Source: Dermatophilaceae bacterium (GTDB lineage Bacteria; Actinomycetota; Actinomycetes; Actinomycetales; Dermatophilaceae). Taken from it: 6,863 nt of DNA. Shown one piece after another: positions 1 to 6,621 of this stretch; positions within the stretch are counted from its first letter, which is position 1, and the number at the start of each line of letters is the position of its first letter. A program made the translations under genes and the position numbers. The stretch spans positions 1 through 6,863 of the forward strand of contig JABFXB010000379.1 of NCBI GenBank assembly GCA_013361975.1, read 5' to 3'. Under the pieces are notes generated by a model. That model saw nothing but the letters and a program-made list of their open reading frames with translations, had not been told where the DNA came from and made no database searches.

Positions 1-316
1 TCACGAGCAGCGCGTCGCCGTCGCAGTCGAGGCGCACGCCCTTGACCCACTGCACGTGGCCGCTCGTGTCGCCCTTGCGCCAGTACTCCTCGCGGCTGCG
101 CGACCAGAAGGTCACCCGTCCCTCGGTGAGGGTGCGACGCAGCGCCTCGTCGTCCATCCACCCGACCATGAGCACCTCGCGGGTGTCGTGCTGCTGCACG
201 ACGGCCGCCACGAGCCCGTGCTGGTCGCGCTTGAGCAGCTCGGCGACCTTCGGGTCGAGCGACAGGGGGTCGGGCGTCCGGTCGGCCGGATCGGTCGGGA
301 CGGTGGAGTCGTTCAC
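1..316 (-). CDS. hisI: Phosphoribosyl-AMP cyclohydrolase HisI, C-terminus cut by window edge
   Basis: This cytoplasmic enzyme opens the purine ring of phosphoribosyl-AMP to give ProFAR, an early step of histidine synthesis. The 105 visible residues read as a typical single-domain HisI. A variable head (1-20) is followed by LDPKVAELLKRD (20-31), LVAAVVQQHDTREVLMVGWM (35-54), the conserved TFWSRSREEYWRKGDTSGH (69-87) and then LDCDGDALLV (96-105). The Asp97-Cys98-Asp99-x-Asp101 cluster is the family's Mg/Zn-binding motif. The later cysteine motif and about 10-25 residues lie beyond the edge. The start is GTG at 316: no other in-frame ATG or GTG lies between it and the stop of the upstream ABC gene, which is in the same frame 42 bases away. 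There is no SD at a usual distance; a CACAAT hexamer sits 6 bases upstream. It is a stand-alone HisI as far as seen; a HisIE fusion cannot be excluded because the end is missing. Confidence 0.95.
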   Translation of the reverse strand, partial: MNDSTVPTDPADRTPDPLSLDPKVAELLKRDQHGLVAAVVQQHDTREVLMVGWMDDEALRRTLTEGRVTFWSRSREEYWRKGDTSGHVQWVKGVRLDCDGDALLV

Positions 317-322
317 GCCGCC

Positions 323-328
323 ATTGTG
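323..328 (-). promoter_or_regulatory. Candidate leaderless -10 element (CACAAT) for hisI
   Basis: On the minus strand CACAAT is followed by six bases (GGCGGC) and then the hisI GTG. The A at position 2 and T at position 6 fit the actinobacterial -10 consensus TANNNT, and the spacing would put the transcript start at the GTG. I see no good -35 at 16-18 bases. This would give hisI a promoter separate from the ABC genes just upstream. It is an inference from geometry only. Confidence 0.4.
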
Positions 329-358
329 CCGTTGTCCCCGCTCACGGCCGCCGAGGGG

Positions 359-2170
359 TCAGACGGCCTGCTGCTGGGCGACCCACGAGGCGTGCAGGCG
401 GGAGTAGACGCCACCGAGGCTGACCAGCTCGGTGTGGTGTCCGCGCTCGACGATGCGGCCGGCATCGACGACGATCACCTCGTCAGCGGCCTGGGCCGTC
501 GAGAGCCGGTGCGCGATCGCGATCGAGGTGCGCCCCCGCGTCAGCGAGTCGAGGGCGCGCTGCAGCCGCACCTCGGTGCTCGGGTCGACGGCCGAGGTCG
601 CCTCGTCGAGGACGAGCAGGTCGGGGTCGGCGAGGTAGGCCCGGGCGAGCGCGACGAGCTGGCGCTCCCCCGCCGACAGCGACTCGCCGCGCTGGCCGAC
701 GTCGGTGGCCAGGCCGAGCGGCAGGGTGGCGGCCCACGCGTCGAGCCCGAGCTCGGTGAGGGTGAGCCGGACGTCGTCCTCGCTCGCCTGCGGGCGGCCG
801 AACCGGATGTTGTCGAGCAGCGTGCCGTCGAACAGGAAGCCCTCCTGCGGCACGAGCACGACCCGCGAGCGCAGCGACGAGAAGCGCACCGTGCGCAGGT
901 CGACCCCGTCGAGGAGCACCCGGCCGCTGCTCGGGTCCATGAGCCGCGTCAGCAGCTTGGCCAGCGTCGACTTGCCCGACCCGGTCTCGCCGACGATGGC
1001 GACCCGGCTGCGGGGTGCGATGGTGAGGTCGACGTCGTGGAGCACCTGGTCGCCGCCCGGGTAGGCGAACCCGACCCCGGTGAACTGCACCGTGATCGGC
1101 CCGCGGGGCAGGGTCACGCCGGACTCCCCCGGGTCGGAGACGTCGGCCGGCGTGTCGATGATGCCGATGACGCGGCGCCAGCCGGCAACGGCGTTCTGCA
1201 TCTCGTTGAGGATCTCGGTGGCCTGCTGCACCGGCATCGTGAAGAGGTTGACGAGGAAGAGGAACGCCAGCAGCTCGCCGAGCGTGAGGCTGCCGCGGGC
1301 GGCGAGCACGGTGCCGACCACGAGCACGACGGCCGTGGTGAGGCCTGAGACGAGCTGACCGGACGTGAAGGCGATGACCGACCGGGCCTGGGCCCCGATG
1401 GCGGCCTTGCGGTGGGCCTCGACCGCGGCATCGATGCGCTCGGCCGTGCGGTCCTCGACGCCGTAGGCCCGGATCGCCTGCGCCCCGACGACGGCCTCGG
1501 AGATGGCACCGAGCATGTCGCCGACGCGCTCGCGCACCCGAGTGTAGGCGCGGCCGACGATGCCCTGGAACTTGCGGATGATGACGAAGAGCGGCACGAA
1601 GCACAGCCACACGACGAGGCCGAGCAGCGGGCTGTAGACGAACATGAGCACCGTCGCGAGGGTGATCTGCGCGAGGTTGATCATGAGCATGAGGCCGCCG
1701 AACTGCACGAACATCGAGATCGTGTCGACGTCGGACGTCACGCGCGAGACGAGGGACCCTCTGCGCTCGGTGTTCTGGGTGAGCATCGCGAGGTCGTGGA
1801 TGTGGCGGAAAGCCTTGAGCCGCAGGGTCGCCAGCCCGTTCTCGGACGAGCGGAAGAGTCGCACGTTGACGAAGTACGCGGACAGGGCGGTCACCACGAC
1901 GCCGGCCAGTGCGACGCCGATGTAGGTCGCGACGACACCCGTGTCGGGGCCGCCCGCGGCGAGCAGCCCCTCGTCGGTGATGCGCTGGACGACGAACGGG
2001 ACGAGCACCCGGCCGAGCGTGGAGAGCACGGCCAGCGCGACGGTGACCCAGATGCCCTTGCGCAGCTCGGGCGACAGCTCGACGCCTCGCTCGAGGGTCT
2101 GCCACGTCGACATGTCCTTGCCGGTCGCGACGCCGTGGTGCTCCACGAGGACCTGGGACCGCATGCTCAT
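359..2170 (-). CDS. ABC half-exporter with intact catalytic Glu and His but deviant signature motif (subunit of a heterodimer)
   Basis: This 603-residue type IV (ABCB-like) half-transporter has an N-terminal membrane domain of six helices (about 40-61, 79-101, 157-178, 182-200, 266-291, 298-318), then a nucleotide-binding domain (about 359-595). Visible motifs are A-loop Tyr370, Walker A GETGSGKST (394-402), Q-loop Gln442, Walker B LLVLD (518-522) with catalytic Glu523, D-loop SAVD (526-529) and switch His554. The signature is LSAGE (498-502) instead of LSGGQ. Its partner, encoded just upstream, has the opposite pattern, so the pair should form one heterodimeric exporter in the cytoplasmic membrane. 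The ATG at 2170 overlaps the partner's TGA (ATGA), with AGGAGGT six bases upstream, so translational coupling is likely. A second ATG two codons in is possible but less well spaced. The substrate is unknown: drug, lipid and peptide exporters all share this layout. Confidence 0.93.
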   Translation of the reverse strand: MSMRSQVLVEHHGVATGKDMSTWQTLERGVELSPELRKGIWVTVALAVLSTLGRVLVPFVVQRITDEGLLAAGGPDTGVVATYIGVALAGVVVTALSAYFVNVRLFRSSENGLATLRLKAFRHIHDLAMLTQNTERRGSLVSRVTSDVDTISMFVQFGGLMLMINLAQITLATVLMFVYSPLLGLVVWLCFVPLFVIIRKFQGIVGRAYTRVRERVGDMLGAISEAVVGAQAIRAYGVEDRTAERIDAAVEAHRKAAIGAQARSVIAFTSGQLVSGLTTAVVLVVGTVLAARGSLTLGELLAFLFLVNLFTMPVQQATEILNEMQNAVAGWRRVIGIIDTPADVSDPGESGVTLPRGPITVQFTGVGFAYPGGDQVLHDVDLTIAPRSRVAIVGETGSGKSTLAKLLTRLMDPSSGRVLLDGVDLRTVRFSSLRSRVVLVPQEGFLFDGTLLDNIRFGRPQASEDDVRLTLTELGLDAWAATLPLGLATDVGQRGESLSAGERQLVALARAYLADPDLLVLDEATSAVDPSTEVRLQRALDSLTRGRTSIAIAHRLSTAQAADEVIVVDAGRIVERGHHTELVSLGGVYSRLHASWVAQQQAV

Positions 2171-4044
2171 CGGGAGACCTCCTCGGCCGGGCCGCGCCCG
2201 TGGTCGGCGAGGCGCAGGTCGTCGTCGAACTCCTCGTCGGCGGCGATGGCCTCGCGCTCGGCGGCCTCACGGGCGTAGGCCGTGACGAGGCGTTCATAGC
2301 CGGCGCACCGGCCGAGCAGCTCGGCGTGCGAGCCGTGGTCGACGACCCGGCCCTCCTCGACGTAGACGACCTCGTCGGCGAGCAGGATGGTGGCCATCCG
2401 GTAGGCGACGACGAGGACCGTCGTGCCCGAGCTGGCCTCGCGCAGGCCCCCGAGGATCGCCTGCTCGACGCTGGGGTCGACAGCCGAGGTGGCGTCGTCG
2501 AGGATGAGCAGCTGCGGCCGGCGGATCACCGCCCGGGCCAGCGCGATCCGCTGGCGCTGGCCGCCGGAGAGGCTGGCCCCGCGCTCGCCGACGTGGGTGT
2601 CGAGCCCGTCGGGCAGCCGTTCGACGAAGGCCGCACCCTGCGCGACGTGCAGGGCCCGCCAGACGCTGTCGTCGTCGTGGGCGGCGCCCAGCGTGATGTT
2701 GCCCCGGACGCTGTCGTCGAACATGAAGGTCTGCTGCGCCACGAGGGCTGCCACCTCGCTGACGCCGCCACGGCGGACCTCGCGCAGGTCGACTCCGTCG
2801 AGCAGCACCGCGCCGCTGTCGGGGTCGACGAGGCGCATCACGAGGTTGGTGAGGGTCGACTTGCCGCTGCCGGTGGGACCGACCACCGCGACCGTCGAGC
2901 CGGACGCGACGTCGAGGGTGACGTCGACGATCGCCGGGTTGAGGTCGGCGGCGCCGTCCTCGGTGACGATCTCGTAGGCGTACGCGAGGCGCTCGGCCTG
3001 CAGGTGGCTGGCCGCACCCGTCGGCAGGCTGCGCTCGCCGAACTGCATGCTCCCCGTCGCGTCGAGCACCGCCGAGACGCGGTTCCAGCCGACGACGGCG
3101 CGGGGCAGCTCCGCCAGGACCCAGCCGAGCGCCCGCACCGGGAAGGCGAGGATCGAGAAGAGATAGGCGATCTGCACCACCTCGGCGGCCGAGAGGAGGC
3201 CGCTACGCACGCGCAGGGTGCCGACGAAGAGGACGGCGAGCGTGCCGATGGTCGGGATGGCCTCGATGGCCGGGTCGAAGCGGCCCCGGGTGCGGCCGAC
3301 GTCGATGTTCGCGTCGCGCAGCTCGTTCGTGACGACCCTGAACCGCTCGGCCTCGTGGTCCTCTCGGCCGAGCGACTTGACGATGAGCGCGGCCTCGAAG
3401 CTCTCGTGGGCCACCTCGGACACGTCGGCCCGCAGCTGCTGCGCCCGTGTCACGCGCGGCGACATCGCCCGCTGGAACGCCACGTTGGCGAGGAAGAGCA
3501 TGGGGAAGACGGTGAGCCCGACGAGCGCGAGCCACGGGTCGACGACGACCATCTGGACGATGCCGAAGACGAGCATCACGATGACGCCGAGCGCCATCGG
3601 CAGGGGCGCGAAGATGTTCCACGTCGCCTCGACGTCGGCGTTGGCGTTCGACAGCAGCTGCCCGGACGGGTGCCGGTGGTGCCAGCTGAGCGGCAGGCGG
3701 AGGTACTGGCGCGTGACCCGCTGGCGGTACATCGCGCCGAGGTTGAACATCGCGACGCCGCCCGCGAGCCGTCGCCCGATGACGCCGACGGTGGTCGTCA
3801 GCACGACGGCGGCCATGACGCCCCCGATGAACCACAGCTGCGACGCGGTGACGTGGCGGGCCGCGATCGCCGGGGTCACGGCCTGCCTGACGACGTAGCC
3901 GATGGCTGCCGCCGTGAGGCTCGTCATGACGCCGTAGACGATGCTGCCGAGGACGGCGAGCGCGAACCACCGGGGCTGTCCCTTGATGCCCCGGCCGATG
4001 ACGGCGAGACCCTCCCGAAGGGTCGATGTGGTCGGGACGTTCAC
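2167..4044 (-). CDS. ABC half-exporter with degenerate Walker B Glu and switch His (partner subunit)
   Basis: This 625-residue half-transporter has six predicted membrane helices (about 26-52, 70-90, 146-168, 170-190, 259-279, 288-312) and an ATPase domain (about 348-590). Walker A GPTGSGKST (389-397), Q-loop Gln437, an X-loop-like THVGERG (483-489) and the consensus signature LSGGQ (492-496) are intact. The residue after Walker B LLILD (512-516) is Asp517 instead of the catalytic Glu, and the switch His is Tyr548 (AYRM in place of AHRL). Its own ATP site should therefore hydrolyse poorly, while its LSGGQ completes the working site of the 603-residue partner. The C-terminal tail (593-625) is rich in Glu and Asp and carries no recognised domain. 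The start chosen is GTG 4044, nine bases after AGGGGAG. An in-frame GTG at 4119 would add 25 proline- and arginine-rich residues, overlap the GNAT gene and lacks a good SD. The gap to the GNAT stop is 49 bases, so co-transcription with it is plausible. Confidence 0.93.
   Translation of the reverse strand: MNVPTTSTLREGLAVIGRGIKGQPRWFALAVLGSIVYGVMTSLTAAAIGYVVRQAVTPAIAARHVTASQLWFIGGVMAAVVLTTTVGVIGRRLAGGVAMFNLGAMYRQRVTRQYLRLPLSWHHRHPSGQLLSNANADVEATWNIFAPLPMALGVIVMLVFGIVQMVVVDPWLALVGLTVFPMLFLANVAFQRAMSPRVTRAQQLRADVSEVAHESFEAALIVKSLGREDHEAERFRVVTNELRDANIDVGRTRGRFDPAIEAIPTIGTLAVLFVGTLRVRSGLLSAAEVVQIAYLFSILAFPVRALGWVLAELPRAVVGWNRVSAVLDATGSMQFGERSLPTGAASHLQAERLAYAYEIVTEDGAADLNPAIVDVTLDVASGSTVAVVGPTGSGKSTLTNLVMRLVDPDSGAVLLDGVDLREVRRGGVSEVAALVAQQTFMFDDSVRGNITLGAAHDDDSVWRALHVAQGAAFVERLPDGLDTHVGERGASLSGGQRQRIALARAVIRRPQLLILDDATSAVDPSVEQAILGGLREASSGTTVLVVAYRMATILLADEVVYVEEGRVVDHGSHAELLGRCAGYERLVTAYAREAAEREAIAADEEFDDDLRLADHGRGPAEEVSR
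2177..2183 (-). promoter_or_regulatory. Strong Shine-Dalgarno sequence (AGGAGGT) for the downstream ABC subunit
   Basis: AGGAGGT lies in the last codons of the 625-residue ABC gene, six bases before the ATG at 2170. It is nearly a perfect anti-16S match. It fixes the start at 2170 and, with the ATGA overlap, suggests the two subunits are made in a coupled way, as expected for an obligate heterodimer. Confidence 0.8.
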
Positions 4045-4053
4045 GCGATTCGG

Positions 4054-4060
4054 CTCCCCT
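4054..4060 (-). promoter_or_regulatory. Shine-Dalgarno sequence (AGGGGAG) for the first ABC subunit
   Basis: AGGGGAG on the minus strand precedes the GTG at 4044 by nine bases. It supports that start over the longer in-frame GTG at 4119, where only weak purine runs are found. Confidence 0.65.
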
Positions 4061-4093
4061 GGTGTGCTGCCCTGTGGTCGACCCCTCAGCCTC

Positions 4094-5116
4094 TCACGCG
4101 GGAGCGACAACACCGGCACCGCTCTGCCGCACCCACAGCCACTCGGGCGGGGTGTCGTCCTCGCACACGAACCCCAGCCGTGCGAGGACCCGGTGGCTCG
4201 GCACGTTGTCGGGCAGGGTGTGTGCCACGACCCGGAGGCCGGCCGCCTCGATCGCCCGGACCATCCCGGAGAGGGCGTCGGTCATCAGGCCACCGCCACG
4301 CGCCGACTCGACGAGGCCGTAGCCCACCTCGACGACGCCGTCCACGGGCGGCCCGAAGCAGCCGATGGTGCCGACGGCGAGCCCGTCGGAGCGGCGCACG
4401 ACGTGCCGTGGCGTCCACGGGTCGGGGTCGTCCGAGGTCATCGACCGCACCGCGTCGAGGTCGTCCTCCCGCGGGTAGCCCGACGCCCAGCCACGCCGCC
4501 GGTCACCGGCCACCATGGCGCGCGCGTCGTCCCACGTCACCGGGACGAGCCGCGCGAGCCGTGTCTCGATCGGACCGTTCCCGATCGGGTCGGCGGTCGC
4601 CCCCGTCCGGATCCAGTGGCGCAGCACGCCGTCGCGCGAGTCCTCGAGCACGCCGCCGCACGCGGCGATGGTGCGCGCCGAAGCGACGTTGGTGAGGTCG
4701 CACGTCACGAGCACCGGGTCGATCCCCCGGCGGGCGGCGACGCCGAGAGCCTGCGCGAGGGCGGCCGTCGCGACGCCACGGCGACGCGCGGCCGGCCGGA
4801 CGGCATACCCGATGTGACCGCCCTCGGCCACCAGCGACGGGGTGAGCGCGTGGCGGATCGCGACGGTGCCGACGAGGCGCCCGTCGTCGAGGACCCAGCG
4901 GTGGCTCGACGCCACGCGTTCGGGTGGTAGCGGCTCGTCCGGGTGCTCCTGCCGGCCGAGCCAGTCGACCCACTCTGCGAAGGCCTGCGGATCGGCGAGC
5001 ACCTCGCGGTCGCGCGGGTGGTAGCCCGAGCCGTGGATCGTGGCTCCCGCGAACTCGTCGACCATCTCCCACCATGCCTCGTGGAGGTCGACGGAGGGGC
5101 GCACGAGCTCGATCAC
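4094..5116 (-). CDS. Tandem GNAT-family N-acetyltransferase (two fused domains)
   Basis: This 340-residue soluble protein is about twice the usual GNAT length and contains two acetyl-CoA-binding folds. Domain 1 (about 1-170) resembles the COG3981 type: GHIGYAVRP (100-108), the pyrophosphate-binding loop RRRGVA (111-116), then LVTCDLTNVASARTI (136-150) and GGVLE (154-158). Domain 2 (about 183-332) resembles the RimJ/RimL type: VEVGYGLVESARGGGL (262-277) with Arg273-Gly-Gly-Gly as the CoA loop, then DNVPSHRVLARLGF (303-316). Both loops look intact, so both domains could be active. The acceptor could be a small molecule, a peptide or a protein N-terminus; sequence does not say. The GTG start at 5116 has no clear SD but has TAGGGT six bases upstream, suggesting a leaderless transcript. 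It is divergent from the TIGR03085 gene and precedes the ABC pair on the same strand, so it may head a three-gene transcript. Confidence 0.88.
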   Translation of the reverse strand: MIELVRPSVDLHEAWWEMVDEFAGATIHGSGYHPRDREVLADPQAFAEWVDWLGRQEHPDEPLPPERVASSHRWVLDDGRLVGTVAIRHALTPSLVAEGGHIGYAVRPAARRRGVATAALAQALGVAARRGIDPVLVTCDLTNVASARTIAACGGVLEDSRDGVLRHWIRTGATADPIGNGPIETRLARLVPVTWDDARAMVAGDRRRGWASGYPREDDLDAVRSMTSDDPDPWTPRHVVRRSDGLAVGTIGCFGPPVDGVVEVGYGLVESARGGGLMTDALSGMVRAIEAAGLRVVAHTLPDNVPSHRVLARLGFVCEDDTPPEWLWVRQSGAGVVAPA

Positions 5117-5122
5117 CGTCCG

Positions 5123-5128
5123 ACCCTA
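5123..5128 (-). promoter_or_regulatory. Candidate leaderless -10 element (TAGGGT) for the GNAT gene
   Basis: TAGGGT on the minus strand matches TANNNT and is followed by exactly six bases (CGGACG) before the GTG at 5116, so the predicted transcript start coincides with the start codon. A poor -35 candidate (TGGAAC) lies 18 bases further upstream. If real, it could also drive the ABC pair, because no terminator is evident in the 49-base gap after this gene. Confidence 0.5.
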
Positions 5129-5186
5129 CGGACCGATCGCACCCGGGTTCCAACGAGTTGTTCAGGGTCCGCTGCGACGGCCCTGA

Positions 5187-5192
5187 CAGGAT
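5187..5192 (+). promoter_or_regulatory. Candidate -10 element (CAGGAT), overlapping a weak SD, for the TIGR03085 gene
   Basis: CAGGAT is followed by six bases (GGGGAC) and the ATG at 5199, the same geometry as the other leaderless candidates here. The AGGA inside it is also seven bases from the ATG and could act as an SD if transcription starts further upstream. The two readings exclude each other; a transcript-start map would decide. Confidence 0.35.
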
Positions 5193-5198
5193 GGGGAC

Positions 5199-5840
5199 AT
5201 GACGCGCCACGCCAGGTCCGAACGCCTCAAGCTCTGCGACGAGCTCGACCGCCTCGGGCCCGACCGGCCGACGCTCTGCGAGGGCTGGCAGACGCGCGAC
5301 CTCGCCGCGCACCTGCTCGTGCGCGAGAACCGCCCCGACCTCTCGGTCGGCCGGTTCGTCCCGTTCCTCGAGGCGCACCTCGACCGCGAGCAGGGCAGGA
5401 TCGCGAACGGCGACTACGCCGCGGTCGTCGACCGGGTGCGTCGCGGCGCACCGGCCTGGAACCCCATGTCCAACGCCAAGGTCGACGAGATCACCAACCT
5501 CATCGAGTTCTTCGTGCACCACGAGGACGTGCGCCGCGCGCAGACAGGCTGGGAGCCCCGCGAGCTGGCGCCGCAGCTCGAGGGCAAGCTGTGGTCGGCG
5601 CTGCGCCGCTCGGCCCGCCTCATGTTCCGCAAGGTGCCCACCGGCATCGTGCTCATCGCCGAGGGCCAGGGCCGTTATGCGGCAAGGCTGCCCGACGCGC
5701 ACGGCACCGTCGTGCTGCGCGGGCCCGTCGGCGAGCTCGTCCTCTACGCGTACGGCCGCAAGAGCGTGGCCCGCGTGGGCTTCGAGGGCGACGCGGACGA
5801 CATCGCCGCTCTCCAGGGCGCCGAGCTCGGCATCAGCTGA
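5199..5840 (+). CDS. TIGR03085-type metal-binding protein (MDMPI / DinB-like fold)
   Basis: This 213-residue soluble protein belongs to the actinobacterial family related to the metal-binding domain of mycothiol-dependent maleylpyruvate isomerase. Family marks are the N-terminal TLCEGWQTRDLAAHLL (25-40), WNPMSNAKVDE (87-97) and EFFVHHEDVRRAQ (103-115). His38 and the Glu103-x3-His107 pair match the His / Glu-x3-His metal triad of MDMPI, so a divalent metal (Zn in the family prototype) probably sits in a four-helix bundle. The C-terminal half (about 148-213) is a small, mostly beta-like extension containing VVLRGPVGELVLYAYGR (171-187). The reaction is unknown. A mycothiol-dependent transferase or isomerase role is only a family-level guess. 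I recall this family near hisI/hisF in other actinobacteria but could not check. It converges on hisF with one base between the stops and is divergent from the GNAT gene. Confidence 0.9.
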   Translation: MTRHARSERLKLCDELDRLGPDRPTLCEGWQTRDLAAHLLVRENRPDLSVGRFVPFLEAHLDREQGRIANGDYAAVVDRVRRGAPAWNPMSNAKVDEITNLIEFFVHHEDVRRAQTGWEPRELAPQLEGKLWSALRRSARLMFRKVPTGIVLIAEGQGRYAARLPDAHGTVVLRGPVGELVLYAYGRKSVARVGFEGDADDIAALQGAELGIS

Positions 5841-5841
5841 C

Positions 5842-6615
5842 TCAGCGGACGGTGACGCCCGCCATGCGCAGCGCGTCCTTGACCTCGCCGACGGTCAGCT
5901 CGCGGAAGTGGAAGACGCTCGCCGCGAGGACGGCGTCGGCGCCGGCCGCGACGGCGGGGGCGAAGTGCTCGACCCGGCCGGCGCCGCCGCTCGCGATGAC
6001 CGGCACCGAGACGGCCGCTCGGACCCGCCGGATGAGCTCGAGGTCGAAGCCGTCCTTGGTGCCGTCGGCATCCATCGAGTTGAGCAGGATCTCGCCGGCG
6101 CCCAGCTCTGCCGCGCGGGCGCACCACTCGACGGCGTCGAGGTCGACCGGCGTGCGGCCGCCGTGCGTCGTCATGACGAAGTCGTCGGTCGGCCGTCCGT
6201 CGTCGCCGACCCGGCGTCGCACGTCTGCCGAGAGGACGAGCACCTGGGCCCCGAAGCGACTCGCGATCTCCGAGATGAGCTCGGGGCGGGCGATGGCCGC
6301 CGTGTTGACGCCCACCTTGTCGGCGCCCGCGCGCAGGAGCCGGTCGACGTCGTCGACGGTGCGCACGCCGCCGCCGACGGTGAGCGGGATGAACACCTGC
6401 TCGGCGGTGCGCCGCACGACGTCGTAGGTCGTCTCGCGGTCGCCGCTGCTCGCCGTGACGTCGAGGAAGGTCAGCTCGTCGACGCCCTGGTCGTCGTAGA
6501 CCTTGGCGAGCTCGACCGGGTCGCCCGCGTCGCGGAGGTTCTCGAAGTTGACGCCCTTGACGACGCGTCCGGCGTCGACGTCGAGGCAGGCGATGACTCT
6601 GGTGGCCACGGGCAT
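5842..6615 (-). CDS. hisF: Imidazole glycerol phosphate synthase cyclase subunit HisF
   Basis: HisF takes ammonia from the glutaminase HisH and PRFAR to make imidazole glycerol phosphate and AICAR, the branch that links histidine and purine synthesis. It acts in the cytoplasm as the HisHF complex; hisH is not in this window. The 257 residues are full family length and read as a complete TIM barrel. Catalytic Asp12 (in ACLDVDAGRVVKG) and Asp131 (in LSADVRR) correspond to the Asp11/Asp130 pair of the Thermotoga enzyme. Other conserved blocks are LTVGGGVR (78-85), TTHGGR (near 149-154), LLNSMDADGT (near 177-186) and the phosphate-binding SGGAG (209-213). The barrel sequence is close to other actinobacterial HisF. 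The ATG at 6615 lacks an SD but has TAGCCT six bases upstream. It is transcribed divergently from the kinase-like gene. Confidence 0.97.
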   Translation of the reverse strand: MPVATRVIACLDVDAGRVVKGVNFENLRDAGDPVELAKVYDDQGVDELTFLDVTASSGDRETTYDVVRRTAEQVFIPLTVGGGVRTVDDVDRLLRAGADKVGVNTAAIARPELISEIASRFGAQVLVLSADVRRRVGDDGRPTDDFVMTTHGGRTPVDLDAVEWCARAAELGAGEILLNSMDADGTKDGFDLELIRRVRAAVSVPVIASGGAGRVEHFAPAVAAGADAVLAASVFHFRELTVGEVKDALRMAGVTVR

Positions 6616-6621
6616 GCGACA

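Larger units (their letters stand above)
5117..5198. promoter_or_regulatory. Divergent intergenic region between the GNAT and TIGR03085 genes
   Basis: This 82-base gap, the longest in the window, holds the two candidate -10 elements (5123-5128 minus, 5187-5192 plus) with 58 bases between them. That is enough room for separate -35 boxes and a regulator site. I see no clear inverted repeat that would mark an operator. Confidence 0.4.

Noticed and set aside
336..358. GC hairpin (CCCC...GGGG) just after the ABC stop as a terminator
   Set aside because: Only four clean outer base pairs with bulges inside and no U-tract. It could slow polymerase but does not qualify as an intrinsic terminator.
56..1348. 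Long plus-strand open frame opposite hisI and the 603-residue ABC gene
   Set aside because: It covers the antisense of two clear genes across their intergenic gap, has no family motif and has the same biased composition as other shadow frames.
4076..4083. GGTCGACC palindrome between GNAT and the ABC gene as an operator
   Set aside because: An eight-base palindrome containing GTCGAC is common by chance at this base composition, and no second copy or longer dyad is present.
4045..4119. Longer start (GTG 4119) for the first ABC subunit
   Set aside because: The extra 25 residues are not typical of the family's N-terminus, the extension overlaps the GNAT gene and no good SD precedes it; GTG 4044 has AGGGGAG nine bases upstream.
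2200..4695. Very long plus-strand open frame opposite the ABC and GNAT genes
   Set aside because: It is antisense to three well-supported genes, its translation is low-complexity (rich in Arg, Asp, Glu, Gly and Ala) with no recognisable motif, and such frames are expected opposite G/C-biased codons.
5158..5163. TTGTTC as a -35 box for the TIGR03085 gene
   Set aside because: The spacer to CAGGAT at 5187 is 23 bases, too long for a standard promoter.
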